NCBI GenBank assembly: GCA_963674475.2 | Contig: CAXXFQ010000021.1 | Location: 106,969-170,968 of the forward strand | Direction: 5' to 3' | Length of the DNA stretch: 64,000 nt | Origin: CAXXFQ01 sp963674475 | GTDB lineage: Bacteria; Planctomycetota; Planctomycetia; Pirellulales; Thermoguttaceae | In this document: piece by piece, positions 1-8,539 of the stretch | Position numbering within the stretch: position 1 is the first letter of the stretch | Layout: each line of letters begins with the position of its first letter | The notes under the pieces: model-generated | Told to the model about the DNA's origin: nothing | The model's database searches: none | What the model saw: only the letters and a program-made list of their open reading frames with translations | Made by a program: the position numbers and the translations under genes

Positions 1-279
1 ATGTATGGTCTTACCGAAGAGGAGGGCCTGCGTTACGACAAAAATCCGATCGACAACCTCCGTCCGCTGGCTGACGCCGGGGTACCGATTATTCACGTGG
101 TCGGCGCCGCCGATCAAGCGGTCCCGGTCGAAGAAAATACGGCGATTTTGAAGGACCGTTACGAAAAGCTTGGCGGGAAGATCGAGGTGATCTCGAAACC
201 GGGAGTCGGCCATCACCCACACAGTCTCAAGGACCCGGCGCCGATCCTCGATTTTTTCGACCGTTTTCGAAAGAAATGA
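1..279 (+). CDS. Alpha/beta hydrolase, C-terminal part (cut by window start)
   Basis: This is the end of a serine-hydrolase fold protein. The visible 92 residues carry the last two parts of a catalytic triad: an Asp in GAADQAVP (about residue 38) and a His in GVGHHPHS (about residue 71). These sit at the usual spacing before a short C-terminal helix. The pattern fits the dienelactone hydrolase or prolyl oligopeptidase branch. The nucleophile elbow (GxSxG) must lie upstream of the window, so the ATG at base 1 is internal. The substrate cannot be told. Confidence 0.7.
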   Translation: MYGLTEEEGLRYDKNPIDNLRPLADAGVPIIHVVGAADQAVPVEENTAILKDRYEKLGGKIEVISKPGVGHHPHSLKDPAPILDFFDRFRKK

Positions 280-381
280 AAACGAGGCTGAAAAAGGGGG
301 CTATTTTCTGAACTACCCCCCCATTTTCTCATGAGAGTCCTCTTTCTGGTCGAAAATGATTCTTTTATCCCGAAGATTCGC

Positions 382-410
382 TTGACAAGGCCAGTCGGTG
401 CGACTAAACT
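382..410 (+). promoter_or_regulatory. Sigma-70-like promoter upstream of EF-G
   Basis: TTGACA at 382-387 (perfect -35) is followed after 17 bases by TAAACT at 405-410 (4 of 6 matches to TATAAT). Transcription would start near 417, about 395 bases before the EF-G start codon. Confidence 0.5.
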
Positions 411-554
411 ACATAGCTTTAGTCACCCGGGTGTTTGTTTATTAAGTAGCTAAACAATCTCTGGGCCCCCTTCCTCTTGAAATCCCTTGCGTTTACCCCC
501 CCTCTCTTGAAGGTGGATTGGCGTAAAGAGTTGTCTCGACGAGGGCGAATCTCG

Positions 555-608
555 ACCAAGCTGCCGGGAAGCCAGGTAAAACGCCTGTGAGGTCTGTGGT
601 AGCTTGGT
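555..608 (+). repeat. Inverted repeat in the EF-G leader
   Basis: ACCAAGCT (555-562) is perfectly complementary to AGCTTGGT (601-608), with a nested CAGG/CCTG pairing inside. In RNA this would be a branched or bulged hairpin. Its role is unknown. Confidence 0.4.
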
Positions 609-810
609 ATGGGTTGACTCCATGCGTCCTCTCTCGCTCGCAAGGGCTTCGGCATCTTTCGTTGCCTGATAGGTGGACCGTGTAGACCTAGTCGGGTCGG
701 GGGAAATTACGGGATTTTGAGGAAATTGTCAAACTAATTGGAGAGGAAGAAAGCGATAATGCCCCTCTCCGCCAACGGAACTATTTGAAACGGTTTTTGA
801 AGTAAACAAA

Positions 811-2892
811 ATGACGAAGCAATTGCGTAACATTGGCATTTCGGCACACATCGATTCGGGCAAAACGACGTTGAGCGAGCGCGTGCTCTACTACGCCGGA
901 CGGATTCACCGAATGGGGGAAGTCCGCGGCGACGGCGCGACGATGGACCACATGGAACTGGAAAAGGAGCGTGGGATCACGATCACCAGTGCCGCCACCT
1001 CGGTCGAGTGGGACAACTCGCGAATCAACCTGATCGACACCCCGGGCCACGTCGACTTCACGGTCGAGGTGGAGCGAAGCCTTCGGGTTTTGGATGGGGC
1101 GGTGTTGGTCCTTTGTGCCGTCGGTGGCGTCCAGGCTCAGTCGATCACGATCGACCGTCAGATGCGACGTTACAAAGTGCCGCGGATCGCGTTCATTAAT
1201 AAGATGGACCGAACCGGAGCCGATCCGCTGAAAGTCACCGCGCAGTTGAAAGAACGGCTCGATTGCGAAGCGCTCTTGCTGCAATTGCCGATCGGAAAAG
1301 AAGCCGACTTCGAAGGGGTGATCGACCTGATCTCGCAAGAGGCGATTTATTTCGATGGGACGGGCGGTGAAAACGTCCGTCGTGAGTCGATTCCCGCCGA
1401 TATGCAGGATGAAGCGACGATCGCACGCAACGAGATGCTCGAAGCGCTGTCGATGTACAGCAACGAGTTGATGGAAATCCTCTTGATGGAAGAAGAGGTC
1501 CCCGAGTCGCTGATTCACGAGGTGCTTCGTGAAACCACGCAAGAATTGAAGGTCACGCCGGTTCTGATTGGGACCGCCTATCGGAACAAGGGAGTGCAGC
1601 CGCTTCTGGATTCCATCGTTCGCTACTTGCCCGCCCCGGAAGAACGTCCGATTACGGCTCACAGTTTCGATGAGGAAGTGGGTGAAGTTGAACTGAAGTC
1701 CGATCCGAATCTGCCGACGGTCGCCATGGCGTTCAAAATGGTCGAAGATCCGTACGGAACGCTTACCTTCATGCGGATTTACCAAGGCAAGCTGGTCAAA
1801 GGCAACACGTACTACAATCAACGCACCGGTCGTAAAGAGCGGCTGGGACGTTTGGTCCGAATGCACGCCGACCAACGTGAAGAGATCACCGAAGCGCATG
1901 CCGGCGACATTGTGGCGGTGCTCGGCAGCGACGGGGCCAGCGGCGACACGTATGCCCCCGAACCGAAATATGTCCAACTTCAGAAGATGTTCGTTCCCGA
2001 GCCGGTCATTCAGTTGGCGATCAACCCGCTTGAACGCAGTGGGGCCGATCGGCTTTCCAAGGCAATCGGCCGGTTCATCCGAGAAGATCCGACCTTGCGA
2101 GTCAAGGTGGACCAAGAGACGGGTGAGACGCTGATTTCGGGCATGGGCGAATTGCATTTGGAAGTGTACGTCCAACGAATTCGACGCGAGTACGACGTCG
2201 AGGTCGAGGTTGGTCAGCCGAAAGTCAGTTACCGCGAAGCGCCGACCTGTGCGGCCAAGTTTGACTATCGCCACCGTAAGCAGTCGGGCGGTTCAGGGCA
2301 ATACGCTCATATCGTCGGGGAGTTCGGCGTTCTGGCCGAGGACGCTGACGAGTCGTTCCATTTCGAAGAGCATGTGGTTGGCGGTCGGATTCCGAAACAG
2401 TACATTCCCGCGGTGGAAAAAGGGATTCGCGATCGGTTGGAAAAAGGCCCCGTGGCCGGATACCCGGTGGTCGGCCTGAGCGTTTCGCTTAATGACGGTT
2501 CGTATCACGAAGTGGATAGCTCCGAAATGGCCTTCCGGATTTGTGCCAAGACGGCGATGCAACACTTGTTCTCGAAGACAAAGCCCGTGTTGCTCGAACC
2601 GGCGATGAAAATCGAAGTCGAATGCCCGACCCAATTCCAGGCGTCGGTGGTTGGCGACCTGACGGCCCGTCGCGGTATTGTGATGGGGACCGAAATCAGC
2701 GGGGCGACCGCTCGAGTCGAAGGCGAGGTTCCGCTGGCCGAGGCGTTCGGTTATTCGACCACGCTGCGAAGCATGACGCAAGGGCAGGGGACGTTTTCGT
2801 TGGAGTTTGCCCGCTACAAGCGATTGCCGCCGAGTCTGGAACGCGAGGTGATCGAGGCGAGGAAGAAAGAGCTCAGCGGAGTGCCCGCCTAG
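811..2892 (+). CDS. fusA: Translation elongation factor G (spdEFG1/mitochondrial EF-G1-like)
   Basis: This is the GTPase that drives ribosomal translocation, 693 residues and full length. GTP-binding motifs are visible: AHIDSGKTT (G1), RGITITSAA (G2), DTPGHVDF (G3) and NKMDRTGA (G4). Domains II to V follow to the end. The G1 loop has Ser where most bacterial EF-Gs have Ala, and the N-terminus RNIGISAHIDSGKTTLSER closely resembles mitochondrial EF-G1. Spirochaetes, planctomycetes and some delta-proteobacteria are known to carry such extra EF-Gs (spdEFG). The gene stands alone rather than in a str operon, which fits a lineage-specific paralogue. A long structured leader precedes it and a hairpin terminator follows. 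Large antisense open frames inside it are shadows. Confidence 0.95.
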   Translation: MTKQLRNIGISAHIDSGKTTLSERVLYYAGRIHRMGEVRGDGATMDHMELEKERGITITSAATSVEWDNSRINLIDTPGHVDFTVEVERSLRVLDGAVLVLCAVGGVQAQSITIDRQMRRYKVPRIAFINKMDRTGADPLKVTAQLKERLDCEALLLQLPIGKEADFEGVIDLISQEAIYFDGTGGENVRRESIPADMQDEATIARNEMLEALSMYSNELMEILLMEEEVPESLIHEVLRETTQELKVTPVLIGTAYRNKGVQPLLDSIVRYLPAPEERPITAHSFDEEVGEVELKSDPNLPTVAMAFKMVEDPYGTLTFMRIYQGKLVKGNTYYNQRTGRKERLGRLVRMHADQREEITEAHAGDIVAVLGSDGASGDTYAPEPKYVQLQKMFVPEPVIQLAINPLERSGADRLSKAIGRFIREDPTLRVKVDQETGETLISGMGELHLEVYVQRIRREYDVEVEVGQPKVSYREAPTCAAKFDYRHRKQSGGSGQYAHIVGEFGVLAEDADESFHFEEHVVGGRIPKQYIPAVEKGIRDRLEKGPVAGYPVVGLSVSLNDGSYHEVDSSEMAFRICAKTAMQHLFSKTKPVLLEPAMKIEVECPTQFQASVVGDLTARRGIVMGTEISGATARVEGEVPLAEAFGYSTTLRSMTQGQGTFSLEFARYKRLPPSLEREVIEARKKELSGVPA

Positions 2893-2910
2893 TAAGCGAA
2901 AGCAAGAAAA

Positions 2911-2946
2911 AAGAAAAGGCGATTGCGTCGTGCAGTCGCCTTTTTC
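2911..2946 (+). terminator. Rho-independent terminator after EF-G
   Basis: GGCGA (2918-2922) pairs with TCGCC (2936-2940), extended inward by TGC/GCA. It is flanked by an A-rich tract on the left and TTTTTC on the right, 20-50 bases after the stop codon. The A and T tracts make it possibly bidirectional. Confidence 0.8.
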
Positions 2947-3109
2947 TTTGCGCTTAAGAGAGTAATCTGTTTTCAGAATGCAGTTTTATTGAGCCTTGCA
3001 TAAGCAGTGAGTCGAGGGCTCCCAACGAGGAACCCGATTTTCTGGAATAAAGTTTCCACGCAAGAACCCGGTACTTTTGCGAACCTCAATAAACGCGTCG
3101 GTTTCGCGT

Positions 3110-4291
3110 TTACTCTTCTTCAAATCCCAATGGCGCGTCGGACCAGGGGTTCGTGATTCGGATGGAGATTTTTCCGGAGAGCAGGTCGTCGAACCAGCGT
3201 CCGACGATTTCGGCCCGCCATCCTTCGGCCAGTTGGGGAAGATATTCTCGAGACGCCGCGTCGGGATCGTGTCGATAGTCCAACCAGGCACGCACGTCGT
3301 TGGGCGAACCGACCAGACCCGGAGAGAGTTGTTTTTCGCGACAAAGACTTCCCAGGGCGGAAAAGAGGAATTGCCCCAGGACGGTCCATTTACCGGGGCT
3401 GGTTCGTCGCAAGCGGCTGGGCCAGTCTTCTTCGGGCAGGTCGAGCGCTTTCTGAATACAGGTGACCAGATCATCCAGTACCCGTTGCATGTCGCGACGT
3501 TCCATCCCGCGGATCGCTTGGATTCGTTTGGGATTGGCCGATTTCCGTCGGGCCAACTCGACCATCAGGTCATCACGCAACATCCATTTGGCCGGTTTGT
3601 TGCGATCTTGGGCAACCTTTTCACGCCATTGCCAAAGCTCTCGGAGAATCGCCAAGCTTCGACGATCCAGTCCCGTGGAGCCGGAGACCTTCCGCCATCG
3701 GTCCCAGCGGAGGTCGCGCTGGAGTTTTTGGCACCAATGACGCATCTCGTCTTCCCACCAGTCAAAACGGTTGAGCGGTTCGAGCCGTCGGACGATCTCT
3801 TGTTTGATCGCCAAAAGATGGCGGGCATCGTCCAGCGCGTAGCTGATTTGGCGATCCGACAGCGGGCGACGGGTCCAGTCGGTTCGGGTTTCCAATTTTT
3901 GGGTCGGGATGCCCACCAGCTTGGAAACCAGCGACCCGTATCCGGCCGGAAATTCGATACCGGTCAGTCCGGCGCCGATCTGAACGTCAAACCAACTGTC
4001 GGGAAGTCGTCCGATCGCGTCGAGACAGAATTCGGCTTCGCTCCGACCGGCATGGACAATGACATCGTGGCCCGGTTCGGCCAGACGCTCCCAGAACGGC
4101 CGTAAATCGTCGATCGCGATCGGGTCGAGGATCGCCTCGTGCCGTTCGGTGGCCACCTGGACCAGGCAGAGTTGCGGTCGGTAGGTGTTTTCCGAAATGA
4201 ACTCCGTGTCGAACGCGATGGTTTCGACATCGGCCAAGTCCTGACAGAAATCGATCAACTGTTCGTCGGACGAAATAAAGGAATAAGTCAT
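3110..4291 (-). CDS. rnd: Ribonuclease D
   Basis: This is a 3'-5' exoribonuclease that trims tRNA precursors and other structured RNAs. The 393 residues align along the whole of E. coli RNase D: DTEF (Exo I) near residue 28, the HAG segment of Exo II, FDVQI, and YALDD (Exo III, Tyr-x3-Asp), then HRDC-type helices in the C-terminal half. One point is odd. Where E. coli has the catalytic Asp of Exo II in HAGSEDLEVF, this protein has HAGRSEAEF, which puts Glu at the metal-binding position. All other DEDDy positions are kept, so it may still be active. The ATG start gives the standard N-terminus. The nearest neighbour upstream on this strand is the antiporter gene. Confidence 0.88.
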   Translation of the reverse strand: MTYSFISSDEQLIDFCQDLADVETIAFDTEFISENTYRPQLCLVQVATERHEAILDPIAIDDLRPFWERLAEPGHDVIVHAGRSEAEFCLDAIGRLPDSWFDVQIGAGLTGIEFPAGYGSLVSKLVGIPTQKLETRTDWTRRPLSDRQISYALDDARHLLAIKQEIVRRLEPLNRFDWWEDEMRHWCQKLQRDLRWDRWRKVSGSTGLDRRSLAILRELWQWREKVAQDRNKPAKWMLRDDLMVELARRKSANPKRIQAIRGMERRDMQRVLDDLVTCIQKALDLPEEDWPSRLRRTSPGKWTVLGQFLFSALGSLCREKQLSPGLVGSPNDVRAWLDYRHDPDAASREYLPQLAEGWRAEIVGRWFDDLLSGKISIRITNPWSDAPLGFEEE

Positions 4292-4401
4292 CGTTGGGGG
4301 TATCCACAGAGAGCCCCGGTTCGACCCGTTTTCCCGAAGAGGGAACCTGGGACGAAGCAGGGTGATGGTTGCATCAAATCACGTGGCCCCTTCTCTTTGG
4401 T

Positions 4402-4486
4402 TCTCTAAAAAAATAGAGAGGAAGGCCGTCGGGGTTCCATTTCGACGGCCCGGTAAAGAGGCGGTCTCCGAATCCGGGGAACCGCC
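4402..4486. repeat. Cluster of three small inverted repeats between rnd and the antiporter
   Basis: Three hairpins lie in 85 bases: TCTCTA/TAGAGA around an A-tract (4402-4419), GGCCGTCG/CGACGGCC (4424-4431 with 4443-4450) and GGCGGT/ACCGCC (4460-4465 with 4481-4486). They lie between the 3' end of the antiporter gene and the 5' end of rnd, so they could shape the rnd leader or protect a transcript end. Confidence 0.4.
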
Positions 4487-4506
4487 TTCCATGCAAATCG
4501 GAACTC

Positions 4507-4542
4507 AAAAAACCCCTCGACGCCTTTGCCGAGGGGTTTTTT
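4507..4542 (-). terminator. Symmetrical terminator after the antiporter
   Basis: CCCCTCG (4513-4519) pairs with CGAGGGG (4530-4536). It is flanked by six A on the left and six T on the right, so it can act on both strands. It lies 14 bases past the stop codon of the minus-strand antiporter gene. Confidence 0.85.
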
Positions 4543-4555
4543 ATGTCAATCGGTT

Positions 4556-6262
4556 TTACAGGAAAAGGAAAGTCGCTATTACCAAAATCGGTAAAAGGAT
4601 CAGGCAACTGTAAACCATATAGCCGAAGAAGCTGGGCATCTTGACGCCCGATTTCTCGGCGATCGCTTTGACCATGAAGTTCGGACCGTTTCCGATGTAG
4701 GTCATCGCTCCCATGAACACGGCACCGAGGCTGATCGCCACCAGGAGCGGTTCGGCGACGCGTGCAACGACCTTGACCCCTTCCGGCTTGGCGAGGGTTT
4801 GGGCCGTTTCGAAAAAGACCACATAAGTCGGCGCGTTGTCCAGTACCGAGGAAAGGCCACCGGTCGCCCAGAAAAATTGCATCGGGCTGATCAGGTTCAG
4901 CTCCGGTCCCTTGACGCCCAGGATTTGAAGCGCAGGTTGCATGCAGATAAAGATCCCGAAGAACAACGCGGCCACTTCGAGGATCGCGTGATAGTTGAAT
5001 TTGTTTTCATCGCGGACCTTATGACTTCCCAAGGCCAGCGAAAACAGGACCATGGCGGCTTGGACCGCTTCCCGCATGTAGATCCACGGTCGCCATTGGG
5101 TGCCCGGGAATACCTTGTGTGGGTCCAAAAGGGCCACCGAGAGAATGACGCCCAAAAGCAGCAGGGCGTTAGGCCAAAGACCCTCGATTTTGATCCTCGT
5201 CGTGGCTGTTTCGTCAATCGCGACGTCCAGCGGGAGTTCTTTCTTGTAGCAGTAGAAGTGGTCCATCAGGAAGTAGACCAACAGTAACATGCCGTTGACG
5301 AACAGCCAGGCTTCCCAAAGCTGGAACGTCCACAGAAAGTCGACGCCGCGCAGGTAACCCAAAAACAGCGGTGGGTCGCCGATCGGCAGCAGGCAGCCAC
5401 CACAGTTGCACACGACGAAGATGAAGAACACGACGGTATGGACGACATGTTTTCGTTCTTTGTTGGTTTCCAGAAGCGGACGAATCAAGAGCATTGCCGC
5501 ACCGGTGGTTCCGATGAAGCTGGCCAGAAGTCCGCCGATACCGATGATCGTTGTGTTCGTTAGTGAATGGGCCTGTAAATCGCCACTGATCCGGATGCCG
5601 CCACTGATCGTGTAGAGGCTAAACAGGAGCATGATAAAAGGGATGTACTCGTTGAGTATCCCGTTGGACAGCACGGTGAAAAACATGCCCCAGTTCAGCC
5701 CGCTTTCGGCCGGTTGGACCACATAGTGGATCGGAAAATGGCCGTCGATCGGCGAGTTGTGCATGAATAAATAGTAAAGCAGCGTGAGCAGGCCCAAGCC
5801 GGCGGCCACGATAAATCGCGAGGTGTTGCTTTCCCACCAGTGCTCGGTAAAAGGCAACAGCGGAAAGATGGCGATCGCTCCCAAAAGGATGGCGAACCAG
5901 GTTACCATCCAGTACGGGGGTGGGGTTTTTTGGATATCCTCGCCGTAATCTTCCCCGGTGACGATTTCGGCTTTTTCCCCGGCGATTTCGGTTTCGGCGA
6001 CGACTTTTTGGCCTTCTTCAACGACCACGGCTTCTTCGGCGTGGGTGTCGGCCGCGTGCGTCCCCTCTTGATGCGTGGCCGAATGATCAGCCGCTTGGCC
6101 CTCTTCCGCATGAGCGGCGTGACCGTGTTCGCTGGCAGCGATCAGGGCGGTTCCTTTTTGGGGAATGCCGAGAACGGCGAGGATGAGATAGACTGCAAGG
6201 ATGGCGGTGATGGCAGCAAGAAGTCCCTTGCCGGATCCCCCCGAAGCGTGATCGTGACTCAT
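4556..6262 (-). CDS. nhaD: NhaD-type Na+/H+ antiporter
   Basis: This is an inner-membrane sodium/proton antiporter of the ion transporter superfamily (NhaD/CitM-like). About a dozen hydrophobic segments and the family signature IGDPPLFLGYLRG are visible, preceded by a GTTGAAMLLIRP helix. Between the first and second membrane segments lies an unusual acidic and histidine-rich loop of about 80 residues, with repeated HA, EE and AH pairs, possibly a cation- or pH-sensing element. I start it at MSHDHASGG (568 residues). An AGAGG stretch lies upstream, and the longer frame from 6340 adds only a basic tail that is unlikely to be translated. The upstream region carries one copy of the dispersed intergenic repeat. 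Confidence 0.85.
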   Translation of the reverse strand: MSHDHASGGSGKGLLAAITAILAVYLILAVLGIPQKGTALIAASEHGHAAHAEEGQAADHSATHQEGTHAADTHAEEAVVVEEGQKVVAETEIAGEKAEIVTGEDYGEDIQKTPPPYWMVTWFAILLGAIAIFPLLPFTEHWWESNTSRFIVAAGLGLLTLLYYLFMHNSPIDGHFPIHYVVQPAESGLNWGMFFTVLSNGILNEYIPFIMLLFSLYTISGGIRISGDLQAHSLTNTTIIGIGGLLASFIGTTGAAMLLIRPLLETNKERKHVVHTVVFFIFVVCNCGGCLLPIGDPPLFLGYLRGVDFLWTFQLWEAWLFVNGMLLLVYFLMDHFYCYKKELPLDVAIDETATTRIKIEGLWPNALLLLGVILSVALLDPHKVFPGTQWRPWIYMREAVQAAMVLFSLALGSHKVRDENKFNYHAILEVAALFFGIFICMQPALQILGVKGPELNLISPMQFFWATGGLSSVLDNAPTYVVFFETAQTLAKPEGVKVVARVAEPLLVAISLGAVFMGAMTYIGNGPNFMVKAIAEKSGVKMPSFFGYMVYSCLILLPILVIATFLFL

Positions 6263-6314
6263 TAATGACAACCTCTGGTTTTGTATTTGGGCTGGCTTTT
6301 CTCTTCTAGAGCGT

Positions 6315-6456
6315 CTTTTTAGTTGATTGTCGCGCCACACGGCGCGGACGGGGGAGTTTTCCCGGTTACTGCAAGTGAAGCGTTGGGTAACATTTGGAAT
6401 ATTCCGCTTCTCTTGCCGGCTGCAAGGAACTCCTACACCTACGTGAAACGTACTCT
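6315..6456 (+). repeat. Dispersed intergenic repeat, copy A
   Basis: This shares the order of blocks seen in copies B, C and D: a GGGGGAGTTTTCCC core, a GGTTACTGCAAGTG block, a TTGGAATATTCC block, CGGCTGCAAGGAACTC, and a right end CTACACCTACGTGAAA. The left end (TTTTTAGTTGATTGTCGCG) is degraded compared with copy D. Confidence 0.65.
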
Positions 6457-6827
6457 AGGAATAATTCGGTCGAGACGGTGCCCTAACTCTTCACAGCTTG
6501 GGAAATTCCAAGCCCCTCAAGCTCGAACGAATTGTAGATATACGAAATAATAAGGAGACTGAATTTGAGAGAAAAAATCAATGCCTACTTCGGGGGGCAA
6601 TTCTCTCACTCGGTTTAAAAAAAGCCGAATTTTCGAGCATTTTCGTTTCATTTTCACGAGGAGTTCAAAATTTTTTTCAATCTTTTTTTAATGTGAATAG
6701 GGGGAATTGCACGAAGGCTGTTAATTCAGGTAGGCTAGGCAAGGCTGGCGAGGTGTGGTGTGGCAGGTTTGAGGAATTTTACCTATTAGGTTAGTCGGTT
6801 AATTTTTTGGTAATTCAGTCGGGTTAC

Positions 6828-6857
6828 TTGACAAGCCGTTAACCGGATCCCTATCAT
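6828..6857 (+). promoter_or_regulatory. Sigma-70-like promoter for the small protein at 7017
   Basis: TTGACA (6828-6833), an 18-base spacer and TATCAT (6852-6857, 5 of 6). The predicted transcript start is near 6864, giving a leader of about 150 bases to the next gene. Confidence 0.5.
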
Positions 6858-7016
6858 AAATGCAGTTCGCACTTTTCTTGAAGGGGGTTGGTCGAGTTGT
6901 GTTGCGTGCTTTTCGAAAATCGTTCGGAGTCGTCTGAACCAAGCACATTCGACCGGTGAGTAATTCTTTGGAGGTGGAGGTTCGACGTCTCCGCCTGCGC
7001 AAGGAGGGAGGGTTTT

Positions 7017-7235
7017 ATGCCGAAGTCGATCTTGGAAGCGATCAAACTGGGACTTTGGGAGTTCGAGCCAACGGAAGTCGAGAGCGGTCGTTATGATGCT
7101 ACGGAAGCTATGCCGGGAACCAAGGAAAAGTTAGGCGTATTGGCCGAGCGGGTCGCTTCGGGGTTACCTTTGTGGCATCCGAACGATCGTGAAGATTTGG
7201 ATCAACTGCCGATCGAAAAGCGAAAGCCCCGATAG
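7017..7235 (+). CDS. Small conserved planctomycete protein, function unknown
   Basis: 72 residues with a strong ribosome binding site (AAGGAGGG, 8-9 bases before ATG) and its own promoter. The sequence is acidic to neutral and soluble, without membrane segments. It has a WEFEP motif near residue 14, DATEAMPGT in the middle and a GLPLWHP motif toward the end. From memory, similar short proteins with DATxAMPGT and LPLWHP blocks recur in planctomycete genomes, but I know of no assigned function. It stands alone. Confidence 0.75.
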   Translation: MPKSILEAIKLGLWEFEPTEVESGRYDATEAMPGTKEKLGVLAERVASGLPLWHPNDREDLDQLPIEKRKPR

Positions 7236-7521
7236 GCGGGTGAGTTGTGAGTCTAAAGAAAGATGATTCACGCAAGTTAAATAGGCCAGTCAAGTCAAGG
7301 GGAGGCAAGGGGAAGCGGGGTTTCTTCTCCCTTTTTGAACGATATATTCCGATAGAGATAGAGCCGGAAGGTTTTTCTGGAATTTTTGGATATTCTTACG
7401 ATTTGGGAAACCTTTGGTTCTTTTGAGGGTTGGTTCTTTTGAGTACGATTTTTCCAGGTGGTTATTCTGAAAAAAACGATACCATTTTCTTACCTTCTTC
7501 TTGATAGGCATTTTCGTCAAG

Positions 7522-8454
7522 ATGTTTTTTTCTCTAGCGTCTGTGGTCTCTTGTTTTCGCTCGAAAGTTTCTCGTGCTATCGAACTGGTGAAGGAGCGAG
7601 AATGGGGCGTGTTGCTGGATCGCCTGATCCCGTTTGGGCTCTTTTGGTTTGATAAAGGTTATATCTTGCGATGCGAGGGTTTTTTCGAGCCGGAAGACGC
7701 CCCTCTTTCCCGAGAAGGATCACGCAAACCCGTTTGTGAAAAGAACGTTTCAGACGGTGTTGCTTCTGGCAATGTTGTTTCAGACAGTGCCGCTTCAGAT
7801 AGTGCCGCTTTTGACGGCACGGATTCGAAGGAAAACGGTTTTCGATTCCGGCCTGCTTCGTCGGACGACTTGCCCACGCTTCTTATGGGATTGAATGAAA
7901 CCGACTCTGGCAGCTTGGCAAAATGGTTCGAGCGTTGCGCCGCCAACGGGAATCTTTGTTACTTGGCCGAAAAGGAGGGGCGAGTAGCCGGGTATCTTTG
8001 GTTTTTTCCGCAAAAATATTCCTTGAAGCTGGAAGCAAACCGTCGAGCTCAGGATGCCGAGAGTTTTGTTGATTTCGAGATGAACGCGGGGGCCGGTTTT
8101 ATCGGGAACGTTTTTGTTCAGCCGGAATTTCGTCGTCAAGGCGTTTATGGAAAATTATTGGACGCGTTGCGGCAGCAGGGGGTCCTTTCGGCAGAGAAAA
8201 ACTATTTCTACAGCGTGGTTGCCGGGTACAATCGCGTGTCTCTTGCCGCCCATAAACGATTGGGATTCGAATCAGTGGGAACGGTTTGTCAGATCGGTTG
8301 TTGCACGTTCGAGTGGGTCGTTTTGAAAGCCCAGAGAAGGCGAACGATTCGAAGTCGACTTTTTCCCGGTCGCTCGGTGAGTGTGCGAGCTGAGTATTGG
8401 GAAAAGGGAGACGCCCACTTTTCCGTATTGCAGCAAGACGAACTAAGCAATTAG
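7522..8454 (+). CDS. GNAT-family N-acetyltransferase with an N-terminal extension
   Basis: A probable acetyl-CoA-dependent N-acetyltransferase of unknown acceptor. The GNAT fold covers roughly the second half. The acetyl-CoA loop is in FVQPEFRRQGVYGKLLDALR, followed by a YSVVAGYNRVSLAAHKRLGF segment typical of motif B. The first 60 residues are hydrophobic and basic without a clear signal peptide. A low-complexity Ser-Asp-Ala linker (SDSAASDSAAFDG) separates them from the enzyme. I chose the ATG at 7522. The frame is open from a TTG at 7501, but neither start has a good ribosome binding site. It lies 85 bases before the MoxR gene on the same strand. Confidence 0.75.
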   Translation: MFFSLASVVSCFRSKVSRAIELVKEREWGVLLDRLIPFGLFWFDKGYILRCEGFFEPEDAPLSREGSRKPVCEKNVSDGVASGNVVSDSAASDSAAFDGTDSKENGFRFRPASSDDLPTLLMGLNETDSGSLAKWFERCAANGNLCYLAEKEGRVAGYLWFFPQKYSLKLEANRRAQDAESFVDFEMNAGAGFIGNVFVQPEFRRQGVYGKLLDALRQQGVLSAEKNYFYSVVAGYNRVSLAAHKRLGFESVGTVCQIGCCTFEWVVLKAQRRRTIRSRLFPGRSVSVRAEYWEKGDAHFSVLQQDELSN

Positions 8455-8539
8455 AGTTCGGCCACCAAATCCGTTCGCTCTTTTCTTCACGGTCAAAAAG
8501 AACCGGCTAACCAAAAGTTGAAAACCGTCGAAAAAATCT

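Larger units (their letters stand above)
280..810. other. Gene-free stretch: probable long leader of the EF-G gene
   Basis: No credible reading frame lies here. It holds a sigma-70-like promoter at 382-410 reading toward the EF-G gene, so a transcript would carry a leader of about 390 nt. The leader contains the palindrome CACCCGGGTG (424-433) and an 8-bp inverted repeat ACCAAGCT/AGCTTGGT (555-562 with 601-608). The second encloses a smaller CAGG/CCTG stem. I could not match it to tmRNA, 6S, RNase P or SRP RNA. Confidence 0.5.
6263..7016. other. Gene-free stretch with dispersed repeat copy A and a promoter
   Basis: Between the divergent antiporter and small-protein genes. It holds one copy of the dispersed repeat family (about 6315-6456), an AT-rich zone (6600-6700), a run of closely spaced GG dinucleotides (about 6729-6772) and a good promoter at 6828-6857. 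I see no coding sequence. Confidence 0.5.

Noticed and set aside
280..810. tmRNA, 6S, SRP or RNase P RNA in the EF-G leader
   Set aside because: None of the conserved sequence blocks of these RNAs could be found; only generic inverted repeats are seen.
781..2274. 497-codon minus-strand frame inside the EF-G gene
   Set aside because: It is the antisense shadow of a well-conserved gene; the translation has shadow-type composition and no family features.
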